64,000 bases of DNA from an uncultured Pseudomonadales bacterium (GCA_938036875.1 CALHVX010000067.1:1-64000); one strand, 5' to 3'. Shown: positions 9,612 to 23,196, numbered from the stretch's first letter. The notes: generated by a model from the sequence alone, not told the origin. Program-made: numbers and translations.

Positions 9612-9938
9612 TCAAGGCCGTTGAGTTGGGCTAGCAACCGGTGCACCGGTCACAGGATCCAAACCCGGCATAGCGACCACGTAATACTCTTCCCCTTGCT
9701 TGATCATACCCAGGTCGGTGCGGGCGCTGGCTTCAATGGCAGCGGTGCCACTGCGCAACGCCAGCACTTGAGCAACCAATTGTTCATTGGCTGCGGCCAC
9801 GCGCTGCGCCCGAGCTGCTTGCTGTTGCACTTCGGCCTTGAGGTCCATCGCAGCAAAATGCCCAACGTCGCTAAACCAAACCTTGGCTTGCAACGCCAGC
9901 AACATGACCACAAGCAACGCGATGGTAAGCTTCATCAT
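9612..9938 (-). CDS. ftsB: Cell division protein FtsB
   Basis: FtsB is a small bitopic divisome protein that forms a coiled-coil complex with FtsL and FtsQ. One transmembrane helix lies at about residues 4-21 after a short cytoplasmic start. Then comes an Ala/Gln-rich heptad stretch (about 33-65) and the conserved end of the domain (AIEASARTDLGMIKQGEEYYVV). Length 108 aa fits. It follows eno with a 2-bp gap, the standard eno-ftsB pairing in gammaproteobacteria. Confidence 0.93.
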   Translation of the reverse strand: MMKLTIALLVVMLLALQAKVWFSDVGHFAAMDLKAEVQQQAARAQRVAAANEQLVAQVLALRSGTAAIEASARTDLGMIKQGEEYYVVAMPGLDPVTGAPVASPTQRP

Positions 9939-9940
9939 CG

Positions 9941-11326
<1,386 letters not shown>

Positions 11327-11347
11327 TCAAAGACTACTATTGCGCGA

Positions 11348-12997
<1,650 letters not shown>

Positions 12998-13084
12998 CTA
13001 CACCACTATAAGACCACCGCCTGGGTGGCTAGGAATTGCTTGGATACCTACTCGCATAGGTCTGTTTTTGTTCTGTCTGTCGGG

Positions 13085-13106
13085 CTTTAAGCGTCGGCGC
13101 TTAAGG
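13085..13106. other. Stem-loop in the tilS-pyrG gap
   Basis: CTTTAAGCG (13085-13093) and CGCTTAAGG (13098-13106) pair with one mismatch around a 4-nt loop. It lies in the 216-bp gap upstream of pyrG. No U-tract follows on either strand. It could be a pyrG leader structure or a remnant terminator. I see nothing else definite in the gap. Confidence 0.45.
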
Positions 13107-13213
13107 CACAGCTTGGCGGGTTCGTACGCCCCCCAGGATGGGCAGGCAAGATAGCAAAAGGGCCTGCGAAGCTCAATTGATTCCGCCGATTTTCCCCGTC
13201 TATGCGAGACTTA

Positions 13214-14593
13214 TCATGGCTGCCTTTGACCTAGAAAGGGCTCCCATCGAACCTGCCAGCGACGCTTGGGCTGACTGACACCAAGTGTATGCGGCAGGCT
13301 TGTGGGCTCTTGCTTATGCGGCAACCCATAGGCAGGCACCCCCAAGCGATCCGCGCCATCAAAAAGCTGAGGAAAGCTAGGCCTAAGCCATGGTGGCACG
13401 CCTGCTCGATGCCAATGTCGGCCCTTCAACGCTGGCGCAAACAGGGAGTTTTTGAGCGTTTGAGCAAAATGCACTTGGAGGCGGGCCGCAGGTCCACTGA
13501 GAGTTAGTCGACCATGAGGCAGCAGCAACTCACCTGGACTGTGGATCTCGTAGCAGGCAGCTAGCGGTACCTCAGCCAGCTCTCGATCGGTGACGTAGTG
13601 CACCGCGTCGGCATAGCGCCTGAGCTCACCCTGAGCCAAACGCAAACTAGGGCTGCGGTCAGGACCCGCCCCCAGCTGAGCACAAAATTCGTCCAAGCCA
13701 AGCTGGGTCACGCTGGTTTCACCCCGACTGAGCAGCCAGGCACGTAACAAGCTAGCACCGGTGGGCAAGCGGGCCTGCGCCACGGGCACCTGCTCCCAAC
13801 CGCCCACAAGCTCTACCAATAGCTCCAACTGTTGCCGCTGACGTTCAGCCAGCCCGCTTAGGCTGGGCACTAAGTCGGGCCAGCGTGCCGCAGCAGCAGG
13901 CAACCATTGATGGCGTACAAAATTTCGGTCTGCCGTCAGCAACGCATTGGTTGGATCTTCTACCCAAGCCAATTGGTGTTGCTGAGCGTAAGCTTCAATG
14001 GCTTCACGGCGCTGGTTCAGCAAAGGGCGCACCAGCAGACCTAAGCCTAAAGGGCGAGACTCAGGCATCCCAAGCACCGCCCGGCCCTGGGCTACGCGGA
14101 GCAACAAGGTCTCCGCTTGATCATCGCTATGGTGGGCCAACAACAAACAGTCCGTGGATTGGCGTAGCTGACGACGAAAAAAATCGTAGCGTGCGGCGCG
14201 TGCGGCCGCCTCGGATCGCTGCTTCGACCCTAAGGCTAAACGCGCGCTGACCAACTCAATGCCCAGCCCCGCGCAACGCTCCACACAAGCTTGCAGCCAA
14301 GCATCTGCCGGTGCTTGCAGACCGTGATGTGCATGCAAGGCAACCACCCGAAGGGGTTGCGCCGCCGCAGCTTGCCAAGCAACGGCCAGATCTAGCAAGA
14401 CCACCGAGTCAACACCCCCGCTTAGCCCCACATAGAGGGTAGACGGTAAGATACCTGGGGCAGTAGCCGTTGGCGCTGTCGACGCTGACGCTAGAGCCCT
14501 AATCCAAGCACTAGGTAGCAACGACCAATCCAAGGGCGCTATCGACATCGAGACCGCCGAATCACCCGGCTTAGGCTCTGCACAGCGGCGCAA
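13214..14593 (-). CDS. tilS: tRNA(Ile)-lysidine synthetase TilS
   Basis: TilS puts lysine on C34 of the tRNA-Ile that reads AUA codons. It is an essential N-type ATP pyrophosphatase. The PP-loop SGGVDS lies at residues 58-63, followed by the conserved LLAHHSDDQAETLLLR segment. The C-terminal substrate-binding part is Arg/Leu-rich and divergent, as is usual. The 459 aa protein carries about 50 residues before the core, so a later start (ATG at residue 16, 14548) is possible. It follows dnaE by 9 bp. accA, commonly found between dnaE and tilS, is absent. Confidence 0.93.
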   Translation of the reverse strand: MRRCAEPKPGDSAVSMSIAPLDWSLLPSAWIRALASASTAPTATAPGILPSTLYVGLSGGVDSVVLLDLAVAWQAAAAQPLRVVALHAHHGLQAPADAWLQACVERCAGLGIELVSARLALGSKQRSEAAARAARYDFFRRQLRQSTDCLLLAHHSDDQAETLLLRVAQGRAVLGMPESRPLGLGLLVRPLLNQRREAIEAYAQQHQLAWVEDPTNALLTADRNFVRHQWLPAAAARWPDLVPSLSGLAERQRQQLELLVELVGGWEQVPVAQARLPTGASLLRAWLLSRGETSVTQLGLDEFCAQLGAGPDRSPSLRLAQGELRRYADAVHYVTDRELAEVPLAACYEIHSPGELLLPHGRLTLSGPAARLQVHFAQTLKNSLFAPALKGRHWHRAGVPPWLRPSFPQLFDGADRLGVPAYGLPHKQEPTSLPHTLGVSQPKRRWQVRWEPFLGQRQP

Positions 14594-14602
14594 CCCACCG
14601 GG

Positions 14603-17600
14603 CTAGCCTTGGGCTTTGCCGTAGCTGAGTGACACTTGCGAACCATCAAATTCGTTGCGCAGATTGCGCAACAAATCGTCGGATGCGCTAACGTGCCACT
14701 GGTTGCCCAGGGCAATTTGTGCGCGCGCTTGGTCTCCTCGATACCACACGGCCACCGGGCAGCCGATATCGCGCAACCGATGTGGCTCCAGGCAACGCTT
14801 TAGGCGTGCGGGCAAATCCGATGGCGAAGGCTGGTCCAAGAAATCAATCACCACCGCACCGCTGAAGCGTCGACGCGACTCCTCCATGGTGTAGACCTTG
14901 TTCACCTTAAACTTCATGGCGCCGCTAAAGTCATCCTGCTGCACATCGCCTTCTAACACCACAATGGCATCTTCGCAGAGCTTGTGCTGTTCCTTCTCAA
15001 ACACATCAGAAAACAAGGAGGCCTCGATGCGGCCACTACGATCATCCAAGACGGCAAACCCCATCATGCCACCACGCTTGTTGCGCATGGTGCGCATAGA
15101 GACCACCAAGCCCGCTAAGATTTGGTTACGCTTGCCGGCTCTTAGGTTAGCAATGTTGCCCTTCGCAAAGTTACGCAACTCAGGCAAATATTCTTGGATA
15201 GGATGCCCAGTAAGATACAAGCCCAGCGTATCTTTCTCACCGCTAAGACGCTCACGCTGAGTCAAAGGGGCCACCGTGCATAGCTCAACCCGCGATGATT
15301 CTGGGCCATCGGCACCAACGCCACCAAACAGATCGGTGATACCTAGCTGAGAATCACGAGCCGCTTGATCAGCGCCTTTAACCGCCGCCGGAACGTCTGC
15401 CAGCAATTGCGCTCGCACTTGATCCAAATCCACTTCCGCGCCACTCACTGGGAGCAACTCATCCATCGCGCCTGAACGAATCAGCGCTTCAAGCACACGC
15501 TTGTTCGCCTTACGCGCATCCACTCGCTTGCAAAAATCCGCCAAAGAAACAAAGGGTCCCTGCTCGCGCGCTTCAACAATGGCCTCAACCGGCCCCTCGC
15601 CGACGCCGCGCACGGCGCCTAAGCCATACAACACAACCAAGCCTGCAGCATTGGGGTGTTTACCCGCCAACTCTGGTGTGGCAGCCGGCGCGGCCGAAAA
15701 ACGGAACTCGCTGGCGTTGACGCTGGGCGGTTGTAAGGTCAAACCCATACGCCGGGTTTCATCAACCAAGGTCACCACCTTGTCTGTGTTTTGCATATCG
15801 GCAGACAGCGTTGCCGCCATGAAGTGCGCGGGATGGTGACACTTAAGCCACGCAGTTTGGAAAGACACCAACGCGTAAGTTGCCGAGTGCGATTTGTTGA
15901 ACGCATAGCCGGCAAACTTTTCCATCAGGTCAAAAATTTCGTTGGTTAGGGTCTCATCCACCCCACGTTCAACCGCTCCAGAAACGAACTGCTTGCGCAC
16001 CTTCGCCATCTCTTCTGGCTTCTTTTTACCCATGGCTCGGCGCAGCAAATCAGCCTGTCCTAAGGTAAAGCCGGCAAGCACCTGAGCAACCTGCATCACC
16101 TGCTCTTGGTACAACACCACACCATAAGTATCACCTAACACTTCGTCTAAGGTGGGGTGCGGGAAGGTGACCGCAGCACGACCATGCTTGCGGTCTATGT
16201 AATCGTCTACGGCACCAGACTGCAGTGGTCCCGGTCGAAACAAAGCAACCAACGCAATAATGTCATTGATGCCGTCCGGCAGCAGGCGCCGAATCAGATC
16301 TTTCATACCCCGGCTTTCTAGCTGGAAAACACCGGTGGTTTCGGCCGCCCGCAGCAACTGGAAGGTGGCCGCATCTTCCAGCGGAATATTTTCTATGTTG
16401 AGCGGCTCAAACTCTGTGTCTAGCGCTTCACCCTGCGCTGCCTGCTCAGCACGCAGCAGCTCGCTACGCGCATTGATCGAGGCCACAGCCCAGTCAATAA
16501 CGGTGAGCGTCTTCAACCCTAGGAAATCAAATTTGACCAAGCCAGCGCTTTCAACATCGTCTTTGTCAAACTGCGAAACCAGCCCAGAGCTACCTTCGTC
16601 CACATACAAAGGCACAAAATCCGTTAGACGCGACGGCGCAATGACCACCCCGCCCGCATGACGACCGACGTTACGAACAATGCCCTCTAACTTGTAGGCC
16701 ATCTCCATAATTTCAGCAACTTCTTCGTTCTCATTGATGAATTGAACCAGCTCTGCGGTTTCGTCTACCGCTTTGGTTAGCGTCATGCCAACTTCAAAGG
16801 GGATCAACTTGGAAAGCTTGTCGGCTAGACCATAAGGCTTACCCTGAACGCGGGCCACATCTCGAACAACCGCCTTGGCCGCCATGGTGCCGAAGGTTAT
16901 GATTTGGCTTACGGCATCTGACCCGTACAAGTCGCTGACGTGCGCAATCACTTTGTCCCGACCTTCCATGCAGAAGTCCACGTCAAAGTCCGGCATAGAG
17001 ACCCGTTCAGGATTCAAGAAACGCTCAAATAGCAACTCGTAGGCCAGCGGATCCAGGTCGGTGATACCCAACACATAGGCCACCAAGGATCCGGCACCAG
17101 AACCACGACCCGGTCCTACCGGGATGTTGTTATCTCGGGACCAAGCGATGAACTCCATCACGATTAAGAAGTAACCAGCGAAACCCATTTGATTGATAAC
17201 ACCAAGCTCGTAGTCCAGCCGTTCGCGGTAGACCTCTTTGCTCACCGCTAGTGGGCGCGCCTCAAACCGTTGCTCAAGCCCTTCGATGGAAGTGGCCAAC
17301 AAAAATTCTTCAAGGGTTTGGCCTTCGGGTACGGGATAATTCGGTAGGTAGTAAGTGCCCAGCGACAGGGTTGCGCTACACCGTTGCGCAATAGCAACGG
17401 TGTTTTCTAACGCCGCCGGTAGATCAGCAAATCGCTCGGCCATTTCTTGGCCGCTGCATAGATACTGGGTTGGCGCGTAGCGGCGTTCACGCCTAGGGTC
17501 ATCCAGCACGCGCCCCTCGTGAATACAAACCCGAGTCTCATGAGCCTCGTAGTCGTCTTCGGCTAAAAAACACACTTCGTTGGTGGCAACCACCGCGATA

Positions 17601-18169
17601 TCACTGGCTGCCGCCAACGTGACCGCGGCACGCACGTAGGACTCTTCGCCAGCACGACCGGTGCGACACAACTCAAGGTAGTAACGATCGCCAAACTGTT
17701 GCTGCCATTGTGACGCCAGGCTCTGCGCCAGGGCCATGTCGCCGCGCGCAATTGCTCGACCTACATCCCCATGCCGGCCACCGGACAAAATGATCAAACC
17801 CGCGTGGCGTTCGAACACCACCTCACGAGTCACCAAGCCGTGTCGCTCGCCTAGGTAGGCACCCGAGACAATTTGAATGAGGTTGGCATACCCCTCGTCG
17901 TTCTGAGCCAGCAAGGTGACACCACAGAGCTCACCCTCGGCATTCTCAAACTGAACATCGGAACCGATGATGGGTTTCACCCCCTGCTTCAGGCAGGCGG
18001 TATAGAACTTAACCAGGGCAAACAGGTTGGTTCGATCGGTCAGTGCTACTGCAGGCATCTGGTGGTCGGCAACCGCCTTAGCCAATTCCTTCACCCGCAA
18101 TACGCCATCGGCTAACGAGTACTCGCTGTGTGTTCGTAGGTGGACAAAATTGGTTTCTCTGGCATTCAC
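14603..18169 (-). CDS. dnaE: DNA polymerase III alpha subunit
   Basis: DnaE is the catalytic subunit of the replicative polymerase. The PHP domain is N-terminal ([16 protein letters not shown]). Polymerase active-site aspartates are in [13 protein letters not shown] and the third in [10 protein letters not shown]. The helix-hairpin-helix, OB-fold and tail follow to residue 1188. The start is GTG 18169, overlapping the rnhB stop as GTGA, so translation is likely coupled. The gene order lpxB-rnhB-dnaE is conserved in gammaproteobacteria. Confidence 0.98.
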   Translation of the reverse strand: MNARETNFVHLRTHSEYSLADGVLRVKELAKAVADHQMPAVALTDRTNLFALVKFYTACLKQGVKPIIGSDVQFENAEGELCGVTLLAQNDEGYANLIQIVSGAYLGERHGLVTREVVFERHAGLIILSGGRHGDVGRAIARGDMALAQSLASQWQQQFGDRYYLELCRTGRAGEESYVRAAVTLAAASDIAVVATNEVCFLAEDDYEAHETRVCIHEGRVLDDPRRERRYAPTQYLCSGQEMAERFADLPAALENTVAIAQRCSATLSLGTYYLPNYPVPEGQTLEEFLLATSIEGLEQRFEARPLAVSKEVYRERLDYELGVINQMGFAGYFLIVMEFIAWSRDNNIPVGPGRGSGAGSLVAYVLGITDLDPLAYELLFERFLNPERVSMPDFDVDFCMEGRDKVIAHVSDLYGSDAVSQIITFGTMAAKAVVRDVARVQGKPYGLADKLSKLIPFEVGMTLTKAVDETAELVQFINENEEVAEIMEMAYKLEGIVRNVGRHAGGVVIAPSRLTDFVPLYVDEGSSGLVSQFDKDDVESAGLVKFDFLGLKTLTVIDWAVASINARSELLRAEQAAQGEALDTEFEPLNIENIPLEDAATFQLLRAAETTGVFQLESRGMKDLIRRLLPDGINDIIALVALFRPGPLQSGAVDDYIDRKHGRAAVTFPHPTLDEVLGDTYGVVLYQEQVMQVAQVLAGFTLGQADLLRRAMGKKKPEEMAKVRKQFVSGAVERGVDETLTNEIFDLMEKFAGYAFNKSHSATYALVSFQTAWLKCHHPAHFMAATLSADMQNTDKVVTLVDETRRMGLTLQPPSVNASEFRFSAAPAATPELAGKHPNAAGLVVLYGLGAVRGVGEGPVEAIVEAREQGPFVSLADFCKRVDARKANKRVLEALIRSGAMDELLPVSGAEVDLDQVRAQLLADVPAAVKGADQAARDSQLGITDLFGGVGADGPESSRVELCTVAPLTQRERLSGEKDTLGLYLTGHPIQEYLPELRNFAKGNIANLRAGKRNQILAGLVVSMRTMRNKRGGMMGFAVLDDRSGRIEASLFSDVFEKEQHKLCEDAIVVLEGDVQQDDFSGAMKFKVNKVYTMEESRRRFSGAVVIDFLDQPSPSDLPARLKRCLEPHRLRDIGCPVAVWYRGDQARAQIALGNQWHVSASDDLLRNLRNEFDGSQVSLSYGKAQG

Positions 18170-18996
18170 GGAGACGCAGACTCCTGCGCTTTACGTACCG
18201 GAGCAAAGCTCGGGCGATGGGCGGGACAAGGCCCTAGCGCTGTCAATGCTTGGAGGTGTGCTTTGGTGCCATAGCCGCTGTGGCGCTCAAAACCGTAACC
18301 GGGGTATCGATGGGCTAGGATGCTCATGAGCCGGTCGCGAGATACTTTGGCGATAATTGAGGCTGCGCTGATCGCATCCACCTTTGAATCCCCTTTAACA
18401 ATGGCCAGAGCTGGCACTGCCAGCTTGGGCAAGCGATTGCCATCCACCAAGGCACAGCTGGGCATCACGGATAACCCAGCACAAGCTCGGGACATGGCTA
18501 ACAGTGTGGCACCTAAAATATTCAGCGTTTCTATCTCCGCAATGCTCGCCGAAGCAATGGCATAACAAGTGGCGTGACGTTTGATCTCTCGAGCCAAGGC
18601 AACCCGCTTGGCGGCACTGAGCTTCTTGGAATCTGCTAAGCCAGGTATCGGATGCGCGGGATTTAAAATGACGGCCGCTGCCACCACCGGACCCGCCAGC
18701 GGACCGCGACCCACCTCGTCGATTCCGGCCATTTGCCCTTGCAACTCGCTGACCTGCAACCCGGATTCTGCGCTTAGCTGTCGCAGCAAAGGGGCAACCT
18801 GCCTGTGGCCTTGCAGCGGACCCTCTGTTAACTCCACAGCGCTCTCATGTGATTGCTCATTCGATAGTGGACAACTATCCCAGTTCGACTGGGCACAGAT
18901 GGCTAAACTCAATCTAAAACCAAGGTTGATGTCGGCTTCAAGACCGACCTTAAGACCGTCCTTAAGACCATCTTTAAGACCAACCCAAATACTCAC
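18166..18996 (-). CDS. rnhB: Ribonuclease HII with a repeat-derived N-terminal extension
   Basis: RNase HII cuts RNA in RNA-DNA hybrids, including single misincorporated ribonucleotides. The catalytic DEVGRG (93-98), DSKKL, VDGN and [14 protein letters not shown] motifs are all present. The catalytic domain begins near residue 89, whereas family members usually have only about 10-15 residues before it. The extra 80 residues start inside the 3' end of lpxB and encode [16 protein letters not shown] from a 12-bp DNA repeat. The true start may be further in. The extension could also be real. The stop overlaps the dnaE GTG. Confidence 0.92.
   Translation of the reverse strand: MSIWVGLKDGLKDGLKVGLEADINLGFRLSLAICAQSNWDSCPLSNEQSHESAVELTEGPLQGHRQVAPLLRQLSAESGLQVSELQGQMAGIDEVGRGPLAGPVVAAAVILNPAHPIPGLADSKKLSAAKRVALAREIKRHATCYAIASASIAEIETLNILGATLLAMSRACAGLSVMPSCALVDGNRLPKLAVPALAIVKGDSKVDAISAASIIAKVSRDRLMSILAHRYPGYGFERHSGYGTKAHLQALTALGPCPAHRPSFAPVRKAQESASP
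18936..18983. repeat. 12-bp tandem repeat, four copies, at the lpxB-rnhB junction
   Basis: Units start at 18936, 18948, 18960 and 18972 with consensus CCTTAAGACCGT and one to three differences each. The array supplies the lpxB stop codon (18976-18974) and encodes a Gly-Leu-Lys-Asp-like periodic peptide in the rnhB frame. Confidence 0.85.
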
Positions 18997-20173
18997 TCAC
19001 CGCTCGCGCGGCGGACCGGTTTGCATCGCGACGTAGAGACAAATGTTGGCGTTCAAACTCCTGCAAATCATCTGCGTTCGCCGCCAGTTTGTCTAGCGCC
19101 TTCCCCTGGATTTGATGCCTATGGAGCTGCGCCAACACCGCCTCGGCCAAAGCTTGCGGGGTGGCGTCGTCTTGCATCAACTCAGGCACCACCGCACGCC
19201 CCGCGAGAATGTTTGGCAAGGCCACATATTCGGTGCGCAATAACTGTCGCACCAGCCGGTAGGTCAGCTTGCCAAGCCGGTAGCTCACCACCATAGGACG
19301 GCGTAGAAGCATGGCTTCCAGCGTGCTGGTGCCAGACTTTACCAAGGCCACCTGGCAGGCAGTCAGTGCGGTCCGAGCGCTACTGGATACCAATGTGATG
19401 GCAATACCCGGCGCCTGCTCTGCAATCGCTTGTGCCACCATCGGCTCCAGCTCAGGGCGCGGGCAAGGTAACAAAAAGTGAATATCCGGCTCTTTGTGCG
19501 CAATGCGTTTAGCCGCACCCAAGAAGGCTGGCAACATAAGTGCTAGCTCAGAGCGCCGACTACCCGGGAGCAAAGCCACCGCCGTCACCTCGGCGGCCAA
19601 GCCAAAGCTAGATAACGCCTGCTGCTGCCTCTCAAGGGCCGCAACCGGCGATAGCGGTTCTATAGCATCCGCCATCGGGTGCCCCACACAAACCGCGGTC
19701 ACACTGGTGCCCTGATACAGGGGCGGTTCAAACGGAAACAAGGTGAGCAGCAGATCTACCGCCCGGCCCAACCGGGCAATACGACCGCGTCGCCAAGCGT
19801 AAACCGAAGGACTGACGTAGTGGACAGTGGGGAACCCGGCACGCTTGAGCCCTCGGGCTAGCAGCAGGTTGAACACGTTAAAATCAACGCCCACAAAAGC
19901 GTGAATAGAGTTTTCTTTAAATTTACTTACTAACTCTTTGTATATTCTTAATAATTCTGGCGCTCGCCTGATGGGCTCAGAGAAACCATTAACGTTAAGA
20001 TCGGTCATGGGCCGAACACTGACCAGCCCCGCAGCCAGCATCGCGTCGCCACCGATACCAACAAACCGAATATTGGGATGGCGCGCTTGTAACGCCAGCA
20101 TTAACCCAGCCCCAAGCGCATCTCCGGAGCTCTCACCGGCTACAATACCCACCACCAAGGCTGTGTCGCTCAA
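18974..20173 (-). CDS. lpxB: Lipid-A-disaccharide synthase
   Basis: LpxB joins lipid X and UDP-2,3-diacylglucosamine to form the lipid A disaccharide at the inner membrane. The N-terminus has the family signature [17 protein letters not shown], then [11 protein letters not shown]. The C-terminal part carries [21 protein letters not shown], the glycosyltransferase nucleotide-sugar site. Length 399 aa is normal for LpxB. It follows lpxA by 57 bp, and its last codons lie inside the 12-bp repeat that also begins the annotated rnhB frame. Confidence 0.96.
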   Translation of the reverse strand: MSDTALVVGIVAGESSGDALGAGLMLALQARHPNIRFVGIGGDAMLAAGLVSVRPMTDLNVNGFSEPIRRAPELLRIYKELVSKFKENSIHAFVGVDFNVFNLLLARGLKRAGFPTVHYVSPSVYAWRRGRIARLGRAVDLLLTLFPFEPPLYQGTSVTAVCVGHPMADAIEPLSPVAALERQQQALSSFGLAAEVTAVALLPGSRRSELALMLPAFLGAAKRIAHKEPDIHFLLPCPRPELEPMVAQAIAEQAPGIAITLVSSSARTALTACQVALVKSGTSTLEAMLLRRPMVVSYRLGKLTYRLVRQLLRTEYVALPNILAGRAVVPELMQDDATPQALAEAVLAQLHRHQIQGKALDKLAANADDLQEFERQHLSLRRDANRSAARAVSEYLGWS

Positions 20174-20230
20174 ACCTGCAATCCTCGCCGCTGGCTGGTT
20201 TGTCGCATATGGCCGCCGGCCCAGCTTGGC

Positions 20231-21016
20231 CTAACCGCTCCGCGGCCGAACAATACCCAGGTCTGAAGCCTTAATGGAGGCCACAAATTCAGCCACCTCA
20301 GCATGTTCCTGCGCTAGAGGCTCTAGCTCCAACAACGCGTCTTTGACCGTACGTTGCTCGCGATACACAACCTTGTGGGCCAGCTTTAACGCATCAATCT
20401 GCGCCTTGTCATAACCGCGCCGCTTCATACCTTCAAGGTTCAAGCCAACAGCAACCGCTGGGTTACCACTAACCGTCATGTACGCAGGCACGTCTTTGGT
20501 TACCAAAGCGGCCCCCGCAATGTGGGTATAGGCACCAATGTTTCGATACTGGGGCACCGCAGCGTAACCGCCAAAGTTGGCGTGATCACCCACCTTCACG
20601 TGGCCGGCAACCCCAGCAAAGTTCGCCATCACAATATGATCGCCAAGCTCACAGTCATGGCCTATATGCACGTAAGGCATGAGCAAGCAGTTGTTGCCAA
20701 TCACCGTGGTGCCAATGCCGCTGACCATGCCCCGATGGATGGTGACACCTTCGCGAATTACGTTGCCATCGCCGATGACCAAAGTGGTTGGCTCACCCTG
20801 ATAGGCAAAGGCCGGGGTATCTTCACCCACAGAAGAAAACGGATAAATCTTGTTGTTCTTGCCGATGGTGGTTGGCCCTTTGAGAACCACATGCGACGCA
20901 ACCTCAGTGTTGTCGCCCAACTCCACGTCAGCACCCACAATAGTCCAAGGACCAACAGTAACGTTTGCGCCTAGCTTCGCGGAGGGATCAACAATTGCCC
21001 GAGGATCGATAGTCAT
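20231..21016 (-). CDS. lpxA: UDP-N-acetylglucosamine acyltransferase LpxA (divergent active site)
   Basis: LpxA performs the first step of lipid A synthesis, moving an acyl chain from acyl-ACP to UDP-GlcNAc. The left-handed beta-helix of hexapeptide repeats (about 1-180) and C-terminal helices (EGMKRRGYD) fit, length 261 aa. The catalytic base is kept (H120, E. coli H125), as are H117 and H139. In gap-free comparison with E. coli, four other active-site positions differ: Q73, D74 and K76 become P68, A69 and A71 (EDTPAFAYQGEP), and H160 becomes P155 (AAVPQYRNIG). The chain-length ruler position is Gly (G168). Operon position between fabZ and lpxB supports the LpxA identity. Its acyl donor may be unusual. 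Confidence 0.9.
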   Translation of the reverse strand: MTIDPRAIVDPSAKLGANVTVGPWTIVGADVELGDNTEVASHVVLKGPTTIGKNNKIYPFSSVGEDTPAFAYQGEPTTLVIGDGNVIREGVTIHRGMVSGIGTTVIGNNCLLMPYVHIGHDCELGDHIVMANFAGVAGHVKVGDHANFGGYAAVPQYRNIGAYTHIAGAALVTKDVPAYMTVSGNPAVAVGLNLEGMKRRGYDKAQIDALKLAHKVVYREQRTVKDALLELEPLAQEHAEVAEFVASIKASDLGIVRPRSG

Positions 21017-21029
21017 ACTCGCCCTCCCG

Positions 21030-21491
21030 TCACAAGCTACGCTCCATCACGATGATCTCACTGACACACGCGGGCTCACCATCAACCGCCGCTTCACAGA
21101 CAAACTTCATCACGCCACGTTTATCCGCCTTCAAACGGCTATACATGGTGAGCTGGTCACCGGGCACAACCGGTCGTTTAAACCGCGTCTTGTCGGTGCC
21201 AGCCAAATAGTAAATAAAACCATCCGATGGGCGCCGCTCTTTGGTTTCAAAGGCCAAAATACCCGACAGCTGCGCCATGGCCTCGACGATCAATACACCC
21301 GGCATAACCGGATGGTTGGGAAAATGCCCATTAAAGAAAGGCTCGTTGATGGTGACGTTTTTATAGCCACGCACGTCCTCACCTGCCGTCAACTCGGTGA
21401 CACGGTCTAGCAACAAGAATGGATAGCGATGCGGCAAATACTCAAGTATCTCCGCTAAATATTTGATATTACTAGACTTGTCTTCACTCAT
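21030..21491 (-). CDS. fabZ: 3-hydroxyacyl-ACP dehydratase FabZ
   Basis: FabZ dehydrates beta-hydroxyacyl-ACP in fatty-acid elongation and competes with LpxA/LpxD for hydroxyacyl chains. The hotdog-fold motifs are clear: [11 protein letters not shown] (21-31), and the catalytic His56 and Glu70 in [21 protein letters not shown], one residue different from the common GHFPGHP. Length 153 aa. It lies 13 bp before lpxA, the usual lpxD-fabZ-lpxA-lpxB order. Confidence 0.97.
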   Translation of the reverse strand: MSEDKSSNIKYLAEILEYLPHRYPFLLLDRVTELTAGEDVRGYKNVTINEPFFNGHFPNHPVMPGVLIVEAMAQLSGILAFETKERRPSDGFIYYLAGTDKTRFKRPVVPGDQLTMYSRLKADKRGVMKFVCEAAVDGEPACVSEIIVMERSL

Positions 21492-21571
21492 AAGCTTCTT
21501 TCTGTATTCCTAATAACGGTAGAACTAGCAGCGACAGGCTCCAAGGCGCGCCGTTTCACTGTTGGGCCATC

Positions 21572-22639
21572 TTACGGGGTGCGCTTTTCTAGCTTGGAGA
21601 CGCGGCGTGCTAATGCATCCAAATTCTGAAACCGAATCGCATTGCGCTTCCACTTGGATGCCGGCGCATGCAGAACGCCACCGGAGTATACCCCCGGCTG
21701 GGTGATGGATTGAGTCACAAGGGTGGTTGCCGTCAGTATCACACCATCACAGATTTCTACCGGCCCATCACCGCCAACGCCAACGCCGCCAGCCAGTACA
21801 CAATGTTTGCCGATACGACTACTACCTACGATTCCCACGCAACCACAGATCAGACTGTGGGCACCTATATAACTGTTATGCCCAATTTGCACCTGATTGT
21901 CGATCTTTACACCCTCGGATATCTCGGTGTTGTCCAACGCACCACGGTCTATGGTAGTTGCTGCACCGATGCTGACATCGTCACCAATTCGAACCCCACC
22001 TAGCTGGGCAATCTCAACCATATGGCCAAGCTCGTTTGGCGTGTAGCCAAAACCATCCGCACCTAAAATGGCACCGCTATGGACTACACAACGAGCGCCA
22101 ATGTGGACATCGGCATAAAGCACCGCGCTGGGCATGATCCGACTGGCCTCACCAACCCGGCAGTCGTCCCCCAGGCTGGCATTGGCATAGATCGCGGCAT
22201 CAGCAGCAACCACACAATTAGCTCCCAGCACAACACCAGGACCGATACGCGCTGTTGGGTGAACCTCACAACTCGGATCGATCACAGCGCTGGGATGCTG
22301 CCCAGGAGCCAAGCTAGGAATGCGAGAAAAGAGCTGGGTGACTTGGGCATAAGCCAGGTAGGGGTTGCTACACACTAGCGCAGGGCCAGGCCAGCGGTGT
22401 CTATCTTCAGCACGGATCAACAACGCAGACGCATTGCACCCGTCCAGCAGATCTAGATAACGATGGCTGGACAGGTGACTTATCTGACCAGCCTGGGCAT
22501 GGGCTAAGCTGCCCACCCCTTGAATAGCAATACTTCCATCTGCGCTGCTTGGGCTAGCGGCATCTTTTGCCTGCGTGCCAGCCCCCGCAAGCGTCAAATT
22601 GAACCGCTGCGCCAGATCGTTGAGAGTAAATTCAGGCAT
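21572..22639 (-). CDS. lpxD: UDP-3-O-acylglucosamine N-acyltransferase LpxD
   Basis: LpxD adds the second acyl chain in lipid A synthesis. An N-terminal uridine-binding domain (about 1-105) is followed by a hexapeptide-repeat beta-helix (about 115-330) with the catalytic His in KIDNQVQIGHNSYIG (H254, E. coli H239). The C-terminal helix KLEKRTP-type end is normal. Length 355 aa. About 15 Ala/Ser/Asp-rich residues near 22-37 look like a small insertion in the uridine-binding domain. It lies between skp and fabZ. Confidence 0.96.
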   Translation of the reverse strand: MPEFTLNDLAQRFNLTLAGAGTQAKDAASPSSADGSIAIQGVGSLAHAQAGQISHLSSHRYLDLLDGCNASALLIRAEDRHRWPGPALVCSNPYLAYAQVTQLFSRIPSLAPGQHPSAVIDPSCEVHPTARIGPGVVLGANCVVAADAAIYANASLGDDCRVGEASRIMPSAVLYADVHIGARCVVHSGAILGADGFGYTPNELGHMVEIAQLGGVRIGDDVSIGAATTIDRGALDNTEISEGVKIDNQVQIGHNSYIGAHSLICGCVGIVGSSRIGKHCVLAGGVGVGGDGPVEICDGVILTATTLVTQSITQPGVYSGGVLHAPASKWKRNAIRFQNLDALARRVSKLEKRTP

Positions 22640-22674
22640 TAGCGGTCCAACTTAGCGGTCCAGGCAGTGCAGCA

Positions 22675-23196
22675 TTACTTCTTGCTGTTGAGCTTCTCGG
22701 TAACCTTACGCGTAATGTCGTGCTTGGGGTTAGCGTAACGCAAGCTGCCACGCTCTAAAATGAAATCGTAGCCTTCTAGCTCAATTAGATCTTTAAGCAC
22801 CGCATCTACCTTAGGCACCATTTGCTGCAACAGCTCCTGACGGCGGTCGTTGAGCTCTTTTTGCAGCTTGTTGACCATGAACTGAAGGTCAATTTGCTTA
22901 TCTTCAATGCTCTTGGAGACTCTGCGCTTTTCTGACGCGCTCATCACCTCACCGTCTTTGTTCAGCTTTTCTTGCAGAGCCCGAACCTCATCATTGAGCT
23001 TCTTTGCATCCGCCTCTTCTTGCTTGAGCTCACGATTGATCTTGTCGACCAGCGTCTTTGCCTCTTCACTCTCAACCAATGCACGCTGGGTATCCAGCAC
23101 AGCAATGTTTAGGTCCGCGGCAACACTTGCAGTGCTGAACAACAAGCCACAAAGGGATACGGCCACCATAGGACCTCGAAAAAACTTAGCTACCAC
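22675..23196 (-). CDS. skp: Periplasmic chaperone Skp/OmpH
   Basis: Skp holds unfolded outer-membrane proteins in the periplasm and passes them to the BAM complex. A signal peptide ends near residues 26-27 (STASVAA). The mature part is rich in Lys, Glu and Gln with long coiled-coil tentacles, and ends with the family segment EGYDFILERGSLRYANPKHDIT. The start is GTG 23196, supported by GAGGAG eight bases upstream. It lies between bamA and lpxD as in most gammaproteobacteria. Confidence 0.95.
   Translation of the reverse strand: MVAKFFRGPMVAVSLCGLLFSTASVAADLNIAVLDTQRALVESEEAKTLVDKINRELKQEEADAKKLNDEVRALQEKLNKDGEVMSASEKRRVSKSIEDKQIDLQFMVNKLQKELNDRRQELLQQMVPKVDAVLKDLIELEGYDFILERGSLRYANPKHDITRKVTEKLNSKK

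Noticed and set aside
20850-21410. Plus-strand open frame of 186 codons opposite fabZ and lpxA
   Set aside because: It spans two well-supported genes on the other strand and has no family features.
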